A stretch of DNA of 64,000 bases from Andalucia godoyi (taxonomy: Eukaryota; Discoba; Jakobea; Jakobida; Andaluciidae), in assembly GCA_009859145.1 (NCBI GenBank), contig VRVR01000027.1:124001-188000 (forward strand), given 5' to 3'. This document shows, in pieces, positions 33,401-43,185 of this stretch. Each line of letters begins with the position of its first letter. Positions within the stretch are counted from its first letter, which is position 1. The notes under the pieces are model-generated. The model did not search any database and was not told the DNA's origin. It saw only the letters and a program-made list of their open reading frames with translations. The translations under genes and the position numbers were made by a program.

Positions 33401-35505
33401 CTCTTTTCCTGCTGTTCCTTGTTCCGATCTGCTTCCTGCTGCCCGCCATTCGTCGAATCAGAAGCGAGAGAAAGTGTTTGTATGATATTGTCGCGAGTCT
33501 GCCAAAGGCGGATGCATCGCGGACAGCTCACAACTTGGCAACACAGTTTGCGCAAGACCGAGATTCTGCAGTGATCATGGAAGACGATTCGCAATTCATC
33601 ATCTCTGCGTTCCAGTCATACTCACTGCTCTGGACCCTCGCTTGCATTGTCCTCTTGCTTTCTGTACTCCTCCTCGTCGTTGTGGGATTTTCATTGGAGC
33701 AATACTTGCTTTACAACAACACAAAAGGAGTGGGCTACGAGATCCTTGCGCCCATGGAGGTGTGGCGCATTTATGCTTCTGGAACGGACCTGGGGTGCGC
33801 AGCATTATTCTATCCGCTTCCGGCATCTATTATGGCAAGTATCATTGCAGGTCATGGGCAGTATGCCTCGGATTTGTCGAGTGCGCTTGATCGTTACCGC
33901 TTTGGTGTTTCGAGTCGAAGCCAGGTGGGTATTTTTGATATGACGGATTCGTCTTTAAAAGACGCATTCCGTGCACCTGCTTGTGTCCCATCCACGGCAG
34001 CAGCCTGCATGTCCCCCGAAAAAATTGCAATCGCACAGACAAATTGGTTTTCTGACCTGGGAAGGCTTCCTCTCGCAACCTTGAAAACAACATATGCAAA
34101 TGCGGCCACGCTGACCAGACTGGCAGACTGGGACAAGAGATTGTCGGAAAGTGTAATTAGCGCCTCTCAGACGCTTACACAGAACGAGATCGACATTCTC
34201 CGTGCAGTCGAAACTCGCGTGACAATTTACTATGCCGTTTCTCTGCTCGTGCTGCTTTTTGGTATGATGCTCATCATGATTCCAGTGTCGTTGCGCATTG
34301 AAAATGAAAACAGGCAAGTGTTGTTGCTGCTGACGCTGCTGCCGAAGAAGACCGTCTTTTCCAATGGTCGCTTGTTTGTCCTGCTTTCAACAGGAGAGAT
34401 CATCCAAGCAAAGGAAGAAGAAACCGACGCAACGTCGCTCAATCTGTCGGAAGCTCTGACAGACGCGGTAGTGCAAGTCGACAAGAACGGCGAAGTGGAA
34501 CTTGTGAATCGCGCTGCAGAAGTGATGTTTGGTCGTCCGAGAGATCAGTTGCTTGGCCGGTCCGCGCGTACGCTGTTTGCAATTTCTAATCCTGCTGAAA
34601 AGGCAGCTGTGGATCATGTGTTCGATATTCTGAAGGCAGCAAACTCGGATCGGACGGAAGTGCAGTTGAATATGCTTCGTCATGAAGATGCGTCAGACGT
34701 TTCGTTCTCTGCAAAGCTCACTGTCTCGCTGCAAGGGGGATACCTGATTTTTGTCGTCAAGGATCGGACGGGGGAACATCGACAAGATATCGTGCTCAAG
34801 GAGGAACAGAACCGGTCTGAGGGTTTGTTGCACCACATTTTGCCAGAAGAAGTAGCCATCCAATTAAAGAACAGGAACATTGCGGCTTCGCAGACGACAT
34901 CTTTGTCGAGTACCGCCACTGGTGGCGCTAGTACCACTTCGCTTATTGCAAAACGATATCCACAAGTGTCCATTTTGTTCAGCGACATCGCCGGTTTCAC
35001 AGAATCCATCAAGAATGCTTCTCCGGAGGAAGTTGTCAGTGTTCTGAATCAGCTTGTCGTCCGCTTTGATCGCATTTGCAAGAAGCACCGTGTCGAGAAA
35101 ATCAAAACAATTGGCGATGCCTTCTTTGCCATTGCCGGATTGGACAGCAGTCGGTCGGACTGTCATGCCGTCGATGCCGTCGAGTGCGGTTTAGAAATGA
35201 TTGCCTCCATTCGAGAATTTGCCCTCACAACTCCGCTGGCTGCGGAATGGAATGTCCGCGTAGGAATCAACAGTGGGCCCGTGGTTGGCGGTGTCATTGG
35301 CGAAGACAAGTTTGCCTTTGACTGCTGGTCTCCCGCCGTCAACATTGCTAGTCGCATGGAAAGCACTGGCATGTGCGGCCGCGTCCAAGTCAGCAAGTCA
35401 ACTCTTGCCCTTCTAAATGAGATGTACTCTTATGAAGAACGGGAACGGGTGTTTGTCAAGGGCGTTGGAGAAGTTTCCACTGCCCTCATCATTAGAAAGA
35501 AGTAG
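30436..35505 (+). CDS. Large membrane adenylyl cyclase B (TmcB/TPR region, PAS, class III cyclase)
   Basis: One uninterrupted frame of 1,689 residues from ATG 30436. Approximate order: N-terminal helices 50-330; TmcB/TmcC-like TPR region 425-640 (FLMNYCPHERSSLFNVMTDIERQGLSKW, FPRSAAVLREYALFTLNIL); disordered Ser/Asp-rich linker 645-780; helix 785-807; extracellular domain; helices near 978-1000 and 1057-1078; second extracellular domain; helix 1258-1280; PAS 1335-1440 (LSEALTDAVVQVDKNGEVELVNRAAEVMFG); cyclase 1510-1680. The catalytic set is complete: Asps in FSDIAGF and TIGDAFF, Lys in KIKTIGD and Asp in FDCW (adenylyl type), and Asn/Arg in VNIASRM. The TmcB region is known in other protists fused to cyclases. 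It probably makes cAMP in response to membrane or PAS-sensed signals. Divergent paralogue of cyclase A. Confidence 0.9.
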   Translation: MDFDNFERDSDFQDTDLQDDRLEGSNTNSATVFHRIGKHALPFDPRTTAGVLVGASLVQFIILAMKPLWNSSALTGSPTDTALSVMFSVVQPDLLLPTANLQLLWTLVGGLLFTVLCGFYIWNVTGLLRNHESVVFGLKWLNLVSWIMHSVFAIPGYMLFLRSVTCHLDSAFDAVCWSSSFSIATQMFSALSLVLLTTTDIIHSFLFIQTRFNETTAPFAHNDIFSVGGFCVARLVCCVLYVFCAAYPKDSAAWLPSCFQVLVCFYFGKLFHVRLPMLYLKANFLYSIGLWTAGGISLTAFLFSAFSSSSSRSSWAFGFLFSIVIFPAGATYFWHSYVQYIRKLLDSCSLKNPGASYRKNRVLPEEAKMAAAGSSSLVNEEDDVSEADSTQSSLGAGASNFSGVNSGTTNPTAVGLFAAKFHDFFTLERACRVAVAQDPYVHAMCRHMLQAELRRSTYPTPVFLHYALFLMNYCPHERSSLFNVMTDIERQGLSKWWHLLLFNAARYDLRISMLSGFSEESREISVQLKVVQKGRRILECLVLRFFRDIAKNKVSPESMIGLSSVIFNRTELLRLQLRTLTERFPRSAAVLREYALFTLNILRDSVRAEELLEMAEQYECENDTRQDKDSGCKGDDLNSQFASSPVTKPVPNPHLDANCGTRKVDDASRRVRMVEARQQDLSTDSNDMSHSITTLGILEKNSFAKNLPVQSGSNRRRRLSTLEADSPAIQDGGKLPIFSDTESDSRRLYDEDVEKLSSHGGSSAVSSTKDASLREKVQKYRSRSVWLMITAMSLTVFILVVMMSVAFGLIYSLINKLDSSVTEVYKAAQLNQLGQTFGMRSTLMFAQTNFGLNDSYATTSTLQANLLNLAPSLLDDLVVKNPPVDNPTLLRLWKEETVILTGDDFRRAPFSAWDSLVLEMQRLRTVTNLQFPSYALLNSVVSSTHLFLVLNAAPIGNAYQKIVEEYISRFGDIFRSQMIVTNSAILGASLFLLFLVPICFLLPAIRRIRSERKCLYDIVASLPKADASRTAHNLATQFAQDRDSAVIMEDDSQFIISAFQSYSLLWTLACIVLLLSVLLLVVVGFSLEQYLLYNNTKGVGYEILAPMEVWRIYASGTDLGCAALFYPLPASIMASIIAGHGQYASDLSSALDRYRFGVSSRSQVGIFDMTDSSLKDAFRAPACVPSTAAACMSPEKIAIAQTNWFSDLGRLPLATLKTTYANAATLTRLADWDKRLSESVISASQTLTQNEIDILRAVETRVTIYYAVSLLVLLFGMMLIMIPVSLRIENENRQVLLLLTLLPKKTVFSNGRLFVLLSTGEIIQAKEEETDATSLNLSEALTDAVVQVDKNGEVELVNRAAEVMFGRPRDQLLGRSARTLFAISNPAEKAAVDHVFDILKAANSDRTEVQLNMLRHEDASDVSFSAKLTVSLQGGYLIFVVKDRTGEHRQDIVLKEEQNRSEGLLHHILPEEVAIQLKNRNIAASQTTSLSSTATGGASTTSLIAKRYPQVSILFSDIAGFTESIKNASPEEVVSVLNQLVVRFDRICKKHRVEKIKTIGDAFFAIAGLDSSRSDCHAVDAVECGLEMIASIREFALTTPLAAEWNVRVGINSGPVVGGVIGEDKFAFDCWSPAVNIASRMESTGMCGRVQVSKSTLALLNEMYSYEERERVFVKGVGEVSTALIIRKK

Positions 35506-36007
35506 AACCTGTCTATTTAATGTCAAATTCGAAGTTGTTTGACGTTGTTGCTAACTGTAGAACGAATCAGTTTTGTTTTCTGTGCATCGCACTGCGTCAA
35601 TTCTGCCCCCCCCCCCCCCCCCCCCGTACTGAACACAGATTTCGATTTTTGTGCGATACAATTGATGTTGCATCATTTCTGTAAACTACACTGGAGGAGC
35701 AGCGTAACGAGATCCCGTTGAATTCACGGTTAGAAGGATTGCAGCATACTAGCGGCTTGAATGAAAAGAAAAGAAGAAGGAGCGACCAAACGGGGATTGA
35801 AAATAAGGTCATTGGTTAACTGTGGCAAAATGTTCGTTTACGTATATAAGTGACTGTACTTTTCAGAGACAAAAAGGTAACAAGGATGCGGAGTTCGATG
35901 GAAGATTTGAGACATCCACCGAAAAACCTCTCTGTTCAGCGACTCAATGAAATGCTGGAGAAGTTCGGATCGGGGCAAAATTCAAGAAACATGCCGTTGC
36001 AATTGTC
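35506..36007. other. Intergenic with poly-C tract
   Basis: Holds the 3' region of cyclase B and a run of 20 C at 35606-35625. A short frame from ATG 35886 (MRSSMEDLRHPP) could be a first exon of the next gene, but no splice pair is convincing. Confidence 0.35.
35606..35625. repeat. Poly-C (C20) homopolymer tract
   Basis: An uninterrupted run of 20 cytosines, about 100 bp after the cyclase B stop codon. Its length in the source DNA is uncertain because such runs are easily miscounted. Confidence 0.95.
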
Positions 36008-36022
36008 TTGAATTTTCTGTTG

Positions 36023-36802
36023 ATGTTGCTTGCCACGTTTGAACATTGCAGGTGTTTTCTCACCGGTTCTGTTTCGAAGTGCCCATTGTGCAGTGCAGCA
36101 ATTATCGCTGAACGTGTCATTCCAAACTTTCAGTTCCTTGCATTCTTGACACCGGATGCGGACCAAACGCGGAATGGTGGATCTTGCAAGTCATCCAAGG
36201 TTTCGATGGAGGACAAGTGCAGTGTTTCGGAGAGCCCCGTTGACCCTTCTTTCTTGCCAATTGCGGCTTCCGATTATGGATTGGGTCAACAAGAAGCACC
36301 AGTCGAGCATGGATCAAGTGGCGTTGCTCCCAGTCCCGTTCTCGCGAAAGTGGAACGATTTTCGAAAGAACGATTCTGTCGTTTTCTGGTCTGCTGTTCG
36401 ATCGTCCTGCTTGTTTGGACAGTCATTCTTGAATTGCTGGTCAACGTTACCGACACGTCCTCGTGTTCGAGTGGAACCGATGTTATTGGAATGTCTCTCA
36501 AAGAGTGGTGTGCGTGGTGCACCGTGGCCGAGGTCATGCCTGCCGTGTTTGTGATTTGTGGTTTTCTTGCTTCTCGTAATGAAATGTCCAGGTTCGTCCC
36601 GTGTTCTGTCTGCTGTGTTGTTTTCATCCCTTTGCGTTTGACTCTCGTGTCTACGGGCTTCGTCGTCGTGTTTGGCCCTTCTTTTAACTGTACTCACGAT
36701 GCCCCTGCTTTCTGGTTTCTTTCTTCTTTCTACTGCGTTCTGTCCATTCCGCTCGCCACTTTTGTTCCCCTCCTAGGCGCACTGCTTCACTCTGGAGCAT
36801 GA
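36023..36802 (+). CDS. Four-helix membrane protein with RING-like zinc half-site (N-terminus uncertain)
   Basis: The frame is open from 36008; ATG 36023 is nominal, and the true N-terminus may come from an upstream exon because TTGCAG|GTGT just upstream resembles an acceptor. Early residues CRCFLTGSVSKCPLC look like the last metal-ligand half of a RING finger (C..CFL......CPLC). A Ser-rich linker is followed by four hydrophobic segments: FCRFLVCCSIVLLVWTVILELLV, MPAVFVICGFLA, CSVCCVVFIPLRLTLVSTGFVVVF and SFYCVLSIPLATFVPLLGALL. A membrane-bound E3 ligase is possible, but the first half of a RING was not found. Confidence is in a membrane protein, not in the RING. Confidence 0.5.
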   Translation: MLLATFEHCRCFLTGSVSKCPLCSAAIIAERVIPNFQFLAFLTPDADQTRNGGSCKSSKVSMEDKCSVSESPVDPSFLPIAASDYGLGQQEAPVEHGSSGVAPSPVLAKVERFSKERFCRFLVCCSIVLLVWTVILELLVNVTDTSSCSSGTDVIGMSLKEWCAWCTVAEVMPAVFVICGFLASRNEMSRFVPCSVCCVVFIPLRLTLVSTGFVVVFGPSFNCTHDAPAFWFLSSFYCVLSIPLATFVPLLGALLHSGA

Positions 36803-37016
36803 TTGCGATGCGAGGATAGGAAGAATGGTTGGGGAAAGATTGTTATGAGCGGTCTTTGCTCAATGTAAGGAAATGCCCTGAACGTATCCCGACACGGATG
36901 TGACCACTTACAATGAAATCTGATCTGTAGAATGGAAAATTGCAACGTGGAAAAATTATGATTCATTTGCAGAATCGAAACTGTGACTTGCTTATTATCA
37001 TCAAAATCGAATCCTC

Positions 37017-39018
37017 TCAGTCATGGAGTTGCTCCTGCGTTATAGAAACATCCGCAGTGGAAACCGGAGGAGCGACTACCACGTGTCTTGCGGACTGTCG
37101 AATAGTTTGTTTGTCCACAAGATTTCGATAGATACCGCTGCTATCGGCCATCAACGATTCGTGAGTTCCCTGCTGCGCAATATGGCCTTTATCCATGACG
37201 ATTACGCGATCTGCCATTTGCACAGTTGCGAGCCGATGGGCGACCATAATGACTGTTCGACCTTGGATCACACCCGCAAAAGCTTCTTGAAACGAGTGTT
37301 CAGCTTCTGCATCGAGAGCAGAAGTAGCTTCATCGAGAAGGATGACCTCGGGTTGCCGAAGAATAAGCCGAGCGATGGCGATACGTTGTTTTTGGCCGCC
37401 ACTCAGTTGAACCCCTCGCGGCCCGACAACGGTATCATAACCGTCAGGCAACGAGATGATGAAATCATGAATCTGTGCTATTTTGGCCGCCTGAATGATG
37501 GACTCCGCTGAATGCTGCGACGCGTTCGACGCCGACGCACATCGGATGTTGTCAGCAATGGTTCCACTGAGAATCGTTGAATCCTGGTTCACGATGCCTA
37601 TGCAAGACCGAATGACCTTTTCGTCCATACGTGCGATATCGCTTCCATTGAACAAGATTCTGCCTGCGGATGGATTGTACAGTCTCAACAACAAATGCAG
37701 GATAGTGGATTTTCCACCGCCCGAAGCACCGACAAGAGCAACTACTTCACCCTTTTGAACCTCGATTGACACGTCATTCAACACCGAAATGTTTGGTCTG
37801 GATGGATACTCAAAGTGCACATGCTCCAGTACAATTTGTGGAGGAATTGATGTTTCTGAAGCGATTGATGAGGGTCGGTCGTCGGAAAGCAGATTCCCAG
37901 CCTCGGCGTCAGAGATGCAAACGTCGGTAGCCATGCCATTCTCCTCAGAGTCGCTCGACAATTGTTTTGCCAACGCAATATCCATCATGTCTTCCGCACC
38001 CCCAACGGCCCGCATGAAGTCACCGGCTTGATGAGAGAGAGCTCCAAGTGCGTGGGCAATCAAGACCGCATACAAGACAAACGATGTCAAATCTCCCACA
38101 GACAGGTGTCCATCTTTCAGTAACTTTGCTCCGTACCAGAACACCAGAACAATCGACATGTAGGAAAGCCACTCTGCGCCACCTTGGAAAATTCCCACAG
38201 CGATCGCCATTTTCTTTCCCCACAAGTACGACACTCCAGTCGAAACATCGCACCGTTCCTGGGCCAGCGACTCTACGCAAAATGACTTGAAGAACCGAAC
38301 ATTCGAAAGGGCTTCCTCTGCATAGAAATTTGCAGCCGCGATGCTCGTCTGATACGACCTCGAAAGTTTGCGAACGATCATCGAGTACACAACTGCAGCG
38401 ACAGCCAGAACAGGAAACACAGAACTCATCACAAGAGCCAGAGTCCAGCTGACATAGAGTAATATCGCTATTCCACCAACCGCTTGAATCGCAAATCTCA
38501 CAGCCATGGGTAAATGCAGGGACGTAGCCGCTCTCAACAGCGCAGTGTCCACGGACACCATCGAGGAAAGACCACCAGGATTGGGATGGGTGTCAAAAAA
38601 GGCAACAGGCTTCGATAGAAAAGGCAGAAACCAAAAGAGATCGAACACGCGCAGTTGTGCGCTCTCCCGCGTATGCAAACAGGAATCCTCGCAGCGAAGT
38701 ACACAGTGCACCAACCGAAAGTACGATCGTGAGAACACCAGCCCGCGCCCCGAGCTCGGATTCCGATTGCGCATCAATGAGAATGCCGACACTCAATGGG
38801 ACATACAGGTTCACAGCCACGGAAACCAACAACGCTGCAAGACCCATGGATAGTAAATGCCACTCAGGTTTGCAAAGCAGCATGTATCTCTTGAAGAGCG
38901 AAAACGAAGATTGCAGACGAGAAGGCGGGCTCGTTCTCGGGGCAGCGCTCCCATCCTCGTCGTTGCCAGATGTCGGTGAGCTATGTGGAAAAGACCGTGG
39001 GTAGTACAGGGCCCTCAT
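37017..39018 (-). CDS. ABC half-transporter, ABCB (TAP/MDR-like) type (one frameshift)
   Basis: Start ATG 39018 (MRALYYPR). An N-terminal transmembrane domain of about six helices (LLSMGLAALLVSVAVNLYVPLSVGI, AIQAVGGIAILLYVSWTLAL) with the GERTTARVRS and VAFFDTHPNPGGLSSMVSVDT coupling motifs is followed by one nucleotide-binding domain. That domain has Walker A GASGGGKST, the Q-loop region VNQDS, the signature LSGGQKQR, Walker B VILLDEATSALD and the H-loop MVAHRL. The frame slips at a four-base run (plus-strand AAAA 38619-38622); with three, the join reads VSAFLSKPVAFFD, as in the family. Half-transporters dimerise and export peptides, lipids or metabolites, often in mitochondrial or vesicular membranes; the substrate is unknown. 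Divergent from the P-type ATPase. Confidence 0.88.
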
Positions 39019-39294
39019 TTCGATCACTGATCATGCGAAAACGACGCAAAAAAGGACTAGGAAATTTTCAGACATTGAGTGCCGGCGTACTGTCTGACTG
39101 CAGCCCGAGTCCAGACTCCAGAGAAGTTGAGGCTAGGAAATTTCAGACGGCGGAGAATTTGTCCAGCGCGGCGGCACCATCGGGATTACCTGATATGGAA
39201 GCCCCCGTTTTTTTGTGTCAAAGCAAGACTGTCCCGGATGGGATTCGAGCGAATTCCTTTTCGGAATTGCCCGTGTTTTGCAGTTGCCAACACG

Positions 39295-42200
39295 ATGTCG
39301 GCGCTCGAAGCCGCCGAATCACAACAAAGCCTGGTGGGCGGGCGACGCGTCGTCGAACTGTCTCTCTTTCTTAACTGTTCGTCGCATTCCTTCCTTTTCC
39401 CATCGGACGTACGGCCTTCCTCTCCACCTAAAGTCACGGCGAAAAGCTCAGCTATGGCGTCCGCATCAGCGTCGGCTCGCGTGCCAGTAGCGTTTGAAGA
39501 AATGCGGCAGTCACTGGACCTTGAAGGTCGCAGCGTCTTGCTCAGCCGAATGCAGTGGAAATTCGATACGTGCAGCGAGTGCTCCCCTGCGGGGCCCGAT
39601 TCCGTCGTCACGCAGTCTTCGGCAGAGTCTGACAGCGTATCAACCGCAGCTTCCAGTCGAAAAATCGAGAAACTGCTGCGTGCACCGCAACCAAAAGACA
39701 TCCTCGAGCACAAACTGTCAAATGCAGAACTGGGGCGAATCTTCCAATCAAATTTGAGCAGCTCGAATGGCGCAAAATCAGGAGGTCTGTCGGATCATGC
39801 TGTGCAACATCGCGCGGCACAGTTTGGTCCAAATGCACTGACTCCGCCCAAACGTCCTCCTCTTCTCTTGCAGTACTTGCGACACTGCACGGACCTGTTT
39901 TCTGTCATGCTGCTCAGTGCAGGTGTTCTTTCGTTTGTTCTGCTGGCCCTGGATCCGACTGCGCCGATCAATGTATGGTTGGGACTAGTGTTGATTGTCG
40001 TTGTCGTCATCAACGCGTTCATTTCGTTTGCACAGGAACGCAAGTCCTCCAGGATCATGGAGCAGTTTCAGAACATGCTGCCACAGGCATGCTCCGGCCT
40101 GCGCACTCCGAAAGGAGAGCACCGAGTTTCGGCAGTTGAACTGGTTCCTGGGGATGTTGTCCATCTCAAGGAGGGAGAGAGAGTCCCAGCAGACATTCGG
40201 ATTCTGGAGAAAATGCTTGCCTTTCGTGTCGATAATGCGTCCTTAACAGGCGAGGCCGAGCCCCAGGAGCGAAATGCCGCATCCGCCCAGTCAGAGAATC
40301 CACTCGAGGCATCGAACCTTGTGTTTTACGGCACGTTCGTTGCGTCTGGCGAAGCGTATGGCATCGTTATTCGCACTGGGGATGCGACGGTGATTGGACA
40401 GCTTGCGACGATCACGTCTCAGGAAGCGAAGCAGGCGTCAACCTTGTCCGTCGAGATTGGTCGGTTTGTGAAACGCATGGGTGTTGTTGCTACGTGCTCA
40501 GCGGTAGGTGTGTTTGTGTATGCGGTTGCCTATGGCTTCCCAATCCTGATGTCCTTCATTATTGCAATTGGCATGGTCGTGGCGTGGGTTCCACAGGGCC
40601 TACCGGCAACGGTCACAATGCTCCTTGCTATTGCTGCTAAGAAAATGGCCGAGAAGAAGGTTCTTGTCAAGGATCTACAGGCTGTCGAAACCTTGGGCAG
40701 CATTACGTGTTTGGCGAGTGACAAGACTGGCACTCTTACGCAAAACAAGATGACGGTGACGAATCTGTGGCTCAACAAGAAGCACTACTTTGTGAGTTCA
40801 GCCATTGCTGGGCCAATGAAATCCGCGCTCTTTGACGAAGTAGAGCCAGCAATGGTGCATCTCGACGAGGAAGGTCACGGTGAGGCTTGCGAGCCGTCGC
40901 GAATTCGACGATTTCCAGGAATGGACAGTGTGGAAAATGCGGATCTGCTCCTGCGCTCGTGCCTCATCTGTTGCCGTGCACACTTTGATCCAGTTGCCAG
41001 CGAGCTCGAGCGCTCCACTCCACTGCAGCAGCGGAAGATCCTGGGCGACGCAACGGAAACTGGTTTGTTTCGATTTGCTGTCGAGTTTCATGGGATTTAC
41101 ACCGGTCCCCTTCGGAAGATCTTTGAAATTCCGTTTCACTCTGACAGGAAATGGAATCTCGGAATCTACCGATCCGTGGTCCAAGAATCCTCAGCAATCA
41201 AATCTGCTGAGAATCCCGCGGCGGATGATGTTGCAAATGATCCTCCAGTATTGTTGATTAAGGGGGCTCCGGAGCGCATCTGGGAGATGTGCAGCCACTA
41301 CGTCGTTGGAAGCGATCGCGTTCCCATTGGCAAAGAATGCGAGCAAATGTTTATGAATGCTTATGAACAAATTGCTGCGCGCGGTCTTCGTGTTTTGGGC
41401 TTTGCCATGCGTGTCTTGGACGACAGCGAGGATTTCCGACATCCAGATTTCGCGTTCCGTGCAGAGCCCCCAAACTTCCCTCTCACAGGAATGACGTTTG
41501 TGGGGCTTGTGGGCTTGATGGATCCTCCCAAACCTGGAGTGCGAAAGGCGATTGCAGAGGCCACAGGTGCCGGCGTCAAGGTTATGATGGTCACCGGCGA
41601 TCATCCGATTACTGCCCAGGCTATTGCGGACGATGTTGGCATTCTTCGACATCCTGTGGTGGCCTTGCCTGATCTTCGACAGTTACCACTGTCAGAAGGT
41701 CTTTATGATCGCGGAATTGTTCTGCATGGCTCGGTTCTGCCGCAGTTGTCTGATCGTGATTGGTTCCAAGTGTTGCAATGTCGGGACGTTGTGTTCGCGC
41801 GCACGTCGCCCAAACAGAAATTGGAAATTGTGCTTCGCTGTCAGTTGCATGGACATGTCGTCGGCGTTACCGGCGATGGTGTCAACGATTCGCCAGCGCT
41901 GAAGCGCGCCGATCTGGGAATATCCATGGGAATATCGGGTTCGGATGTCTCAAAGGAAGCAGCCGCGATGGTGTTGATGGATGATGAATTTTCCTCTGTT
42001 CTGGTTGGAATTCGTGCCGGTCGCTTGATTTTCGAGAATTTGAAGAAGTCCATTGCGTATACACTGACTCACATCATTGTCGAAGTAATTCCCATTTTCT
42101 TGAATCTGTTTCTCGGATTCCCCATCCCGATGTTGCCACTGTGCATCCTGCTTGTTGATCTGGGCACCGAATTGTTCCCTGCGGCCACCTTTGCATACCT

Positions 42201-43014
42201 GGACGAGGAATGCGATTTGTTGAAGTTGCCGCCTCGTGTGTCTGTCCTCCCTTGCGGATCCTCGTCCGGGGCTTGGAAGGGCCCGTCATCACCGGGAGAT
42301 GGAAAGTTTTCTCACGCAGCGGCTCCAGTGGAGCACCGAACTACGACATCAAGGATCCCTTCCGTTGACATGGAGTCGCTTGTTCGTAGGGACGCACGGC
42401 TCCCCGCTGGAGATGTTGTGGCAGCCAAGCCCGTAACCGTTGCACAAGTGCGAAACGAACACGCAATCCGAGAGCGACTGATCGATTGGAAGCTTATCGT
42501 CTATGCATACATGTACATGGGTATTTTGGAGACATGTGGCGCGACTCTTGCGTACTTCCTCATCTTTTACGTGGATGCCGGTCTCACTCCTTCCGATTTG
42601 TACCAAAGCGGCGGGACCTACTTTTTGTCCACGACAACCGATGACTTTGTGACAGCGCACAAACGCCTTTCTCCCTCCGAGCAAATGCAGGTGCTGGGCA
42701 AGGCTCAGTCTGCGTACTTCATTGGACTGGTGCTGCTGCAGATCATTCATTTGTTCTTGTCGAAAACACGACGGACTCTCACCAGCCTCCCGATGATCTT
42801 CCAACGGCGGAATGCTTACTCGATTTTGTACAGTCTGTCCATCTGTATTATCATTGTTTACGTTCCCGGTTTCGATTTTATTATTGGCACCGGGCCCGCG
42901 AACGGCCTCTCGTGGCTGTATGCCCTTCCTTTCGGCTTGTTAATGGTTCTCCTTGACTCTGCCCGCAAGGTGTGCATGAAGAAGGGGTGGTTGTTGCGCT
43001 GGCTCTTTTACTGA
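39295..43014 (+). CDS. P-type cation ATPase, type IIC-like (Na+/K+-ATPase relative with altered ion site)
   Basis: Frame open from 39079; ATG 39295 (MSALEAAES) is likely, with ATG 39454 as an alternative. All P-type motifs are present: DNASLTGEA, the phosphorylation site DKTGTLTQNK, KGAPERI, MVTGDHP and GDGVNDSPALK. Ten membrane helices fit, with an extended C-terminal half. SIAYTLT and VDLGT align with Na+/K+-ATPase M5 and M6. Compared with animal Na+/K+-ATPase, M4 has VPQGL instead of VPEGL, and M5 positions equal to Ser775 and Asn776 are His and Ile. The second M6 Asp (808) is Glu. E779 and D804 are kept. Ion selectivity cannot be inferred; H+, Na+ or K+ are open. No beta subunit is visible nearby. 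Confidence 0.88.
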   Translation: MSALEAAESQQSLVGGRRVVELSLFLNCSSHSFLFPSDVRPSSPPKVTAKSSAMASASASARVPVAFEEMRQSLDLEGRSVLLSRMQWKFDTCSECSPAGPDSVVTQSSAESDSVSTAASSRKIEKLLRAPQPKDILEHKLSNAELGRIFQSNLSSSNGAKSGGLSDHAVQHRAAQFGPNALTPPKRPPLLLQYLRHCTDLFSVMLLSAGVLSFVLLALDPTAPINVWLGLVLIVVVVINAFISFAQERKSSRIMEQFQNMLPQACSGLRTPKGEHRVSAVELVPGDVVHLKEGERVPADIRILEKMLAFRVDNASLTGEAEPQERNAASAQSENPLEASNLVFYGTFVASGEAYGIVIRTGDATVIGQLATITSQEAKQASTLSVEIGRFVKRMGVVATCSAVGVFVYAVAYGFPILMSFIIAIGMVVAWVPQGLPATVTMLLAIAAKKMAEKKVLVKDLQAVETLGSITCLASDKTGTLTQNKMTVTNLWLNKKHYFVSSAIAGPMKSALFDEVEPAMVHLDEEGHGEACEPSRIRRFPGMDSVENADLLLRSCLICCRAHFDPVASELERSTPLQQRKILGDATETGLFRFAVEFHGIYTGPLRKIFEIPFHSDRKWNLGIYRSVVQESSAIKSAENPAADDVANDPPVLLIKGAPERIWEMCSHYVVGSDRVPIGKECEQMFMNAYEQIAARGLRVLGFAMRVLDDSEDFRHPDFAFRAEPPNFPLTGMTFVGLVGLMDPPKPGVRKAIAEATGAGVKVMMVTGDHPITAQAIADDVGILRHPVVALPDLRQLPLSEGLYDRGIVLHGSVLPQLSDRDWFQVLQCRDVVFARTSPKQKLEIVLRCQLHGHVVGVTGDGVNDSPALKRADLGISMGISGSDVSKEAAAMVLMDDEFSSVLVGIRAGRLIFENLKKSIAYTLTHIIVEVIPIFLNLFLGFPIPMLPLCILLVDLGTELFPAATFAYLDEECDLLKLPPRVSVLPCGSSSGAWKGPSSPGDGKFSHAAAPVEHRTTTSRIPSVDMESLVRRDARLPAGDVVAAKPVTVAQVRNEHAIRERLIDWKLIVYAYMYMGILETCGATLAYFLIFYVDAGLTPSDLYQSGGTYFLSTTTDDFVTAHKRLSPSEQMQVLGKAQSAYFIGLVLLQIIHLFLSKTRRTLTSLPMIFQRRNAYSILYSLSICIIIVYVPGFDFIIGTGPANGLSWLYALPFGLLMVLLDSARKVCMKKGWLLRWLFY

Positions 43015-43185
43015 ACGTTCTGAACGTTGCAAGGCTGCCTCCCTGAACTCTCTCGTGGACTGATAAAGATCCTGTTTTTCGAGTTCGCTCCTGTGAATAT
43101 TTCAGAAATGCACACAGGACACATGCTCCTTCGAGGCCATCAGAATAGTCATGTCTCTGCAATCGTGTGCCTGTTGAACGTCGCA

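Noticed and set aside
13291-39145. Short repeated string GACTAGGAAATTT near 13291 and 39056, and a variant near 39134
   Set aside because: Matches of 13-15 bases are expected by chance in 64 kb; no longer homology extends around them.
39295-43014. Calling the pump a certain Na+/K+-ATPase
   Set aside because: Key ion-binding residues differ from the animal enzyme and no beta subunit is visible, so only a type IIC-like label is supported.
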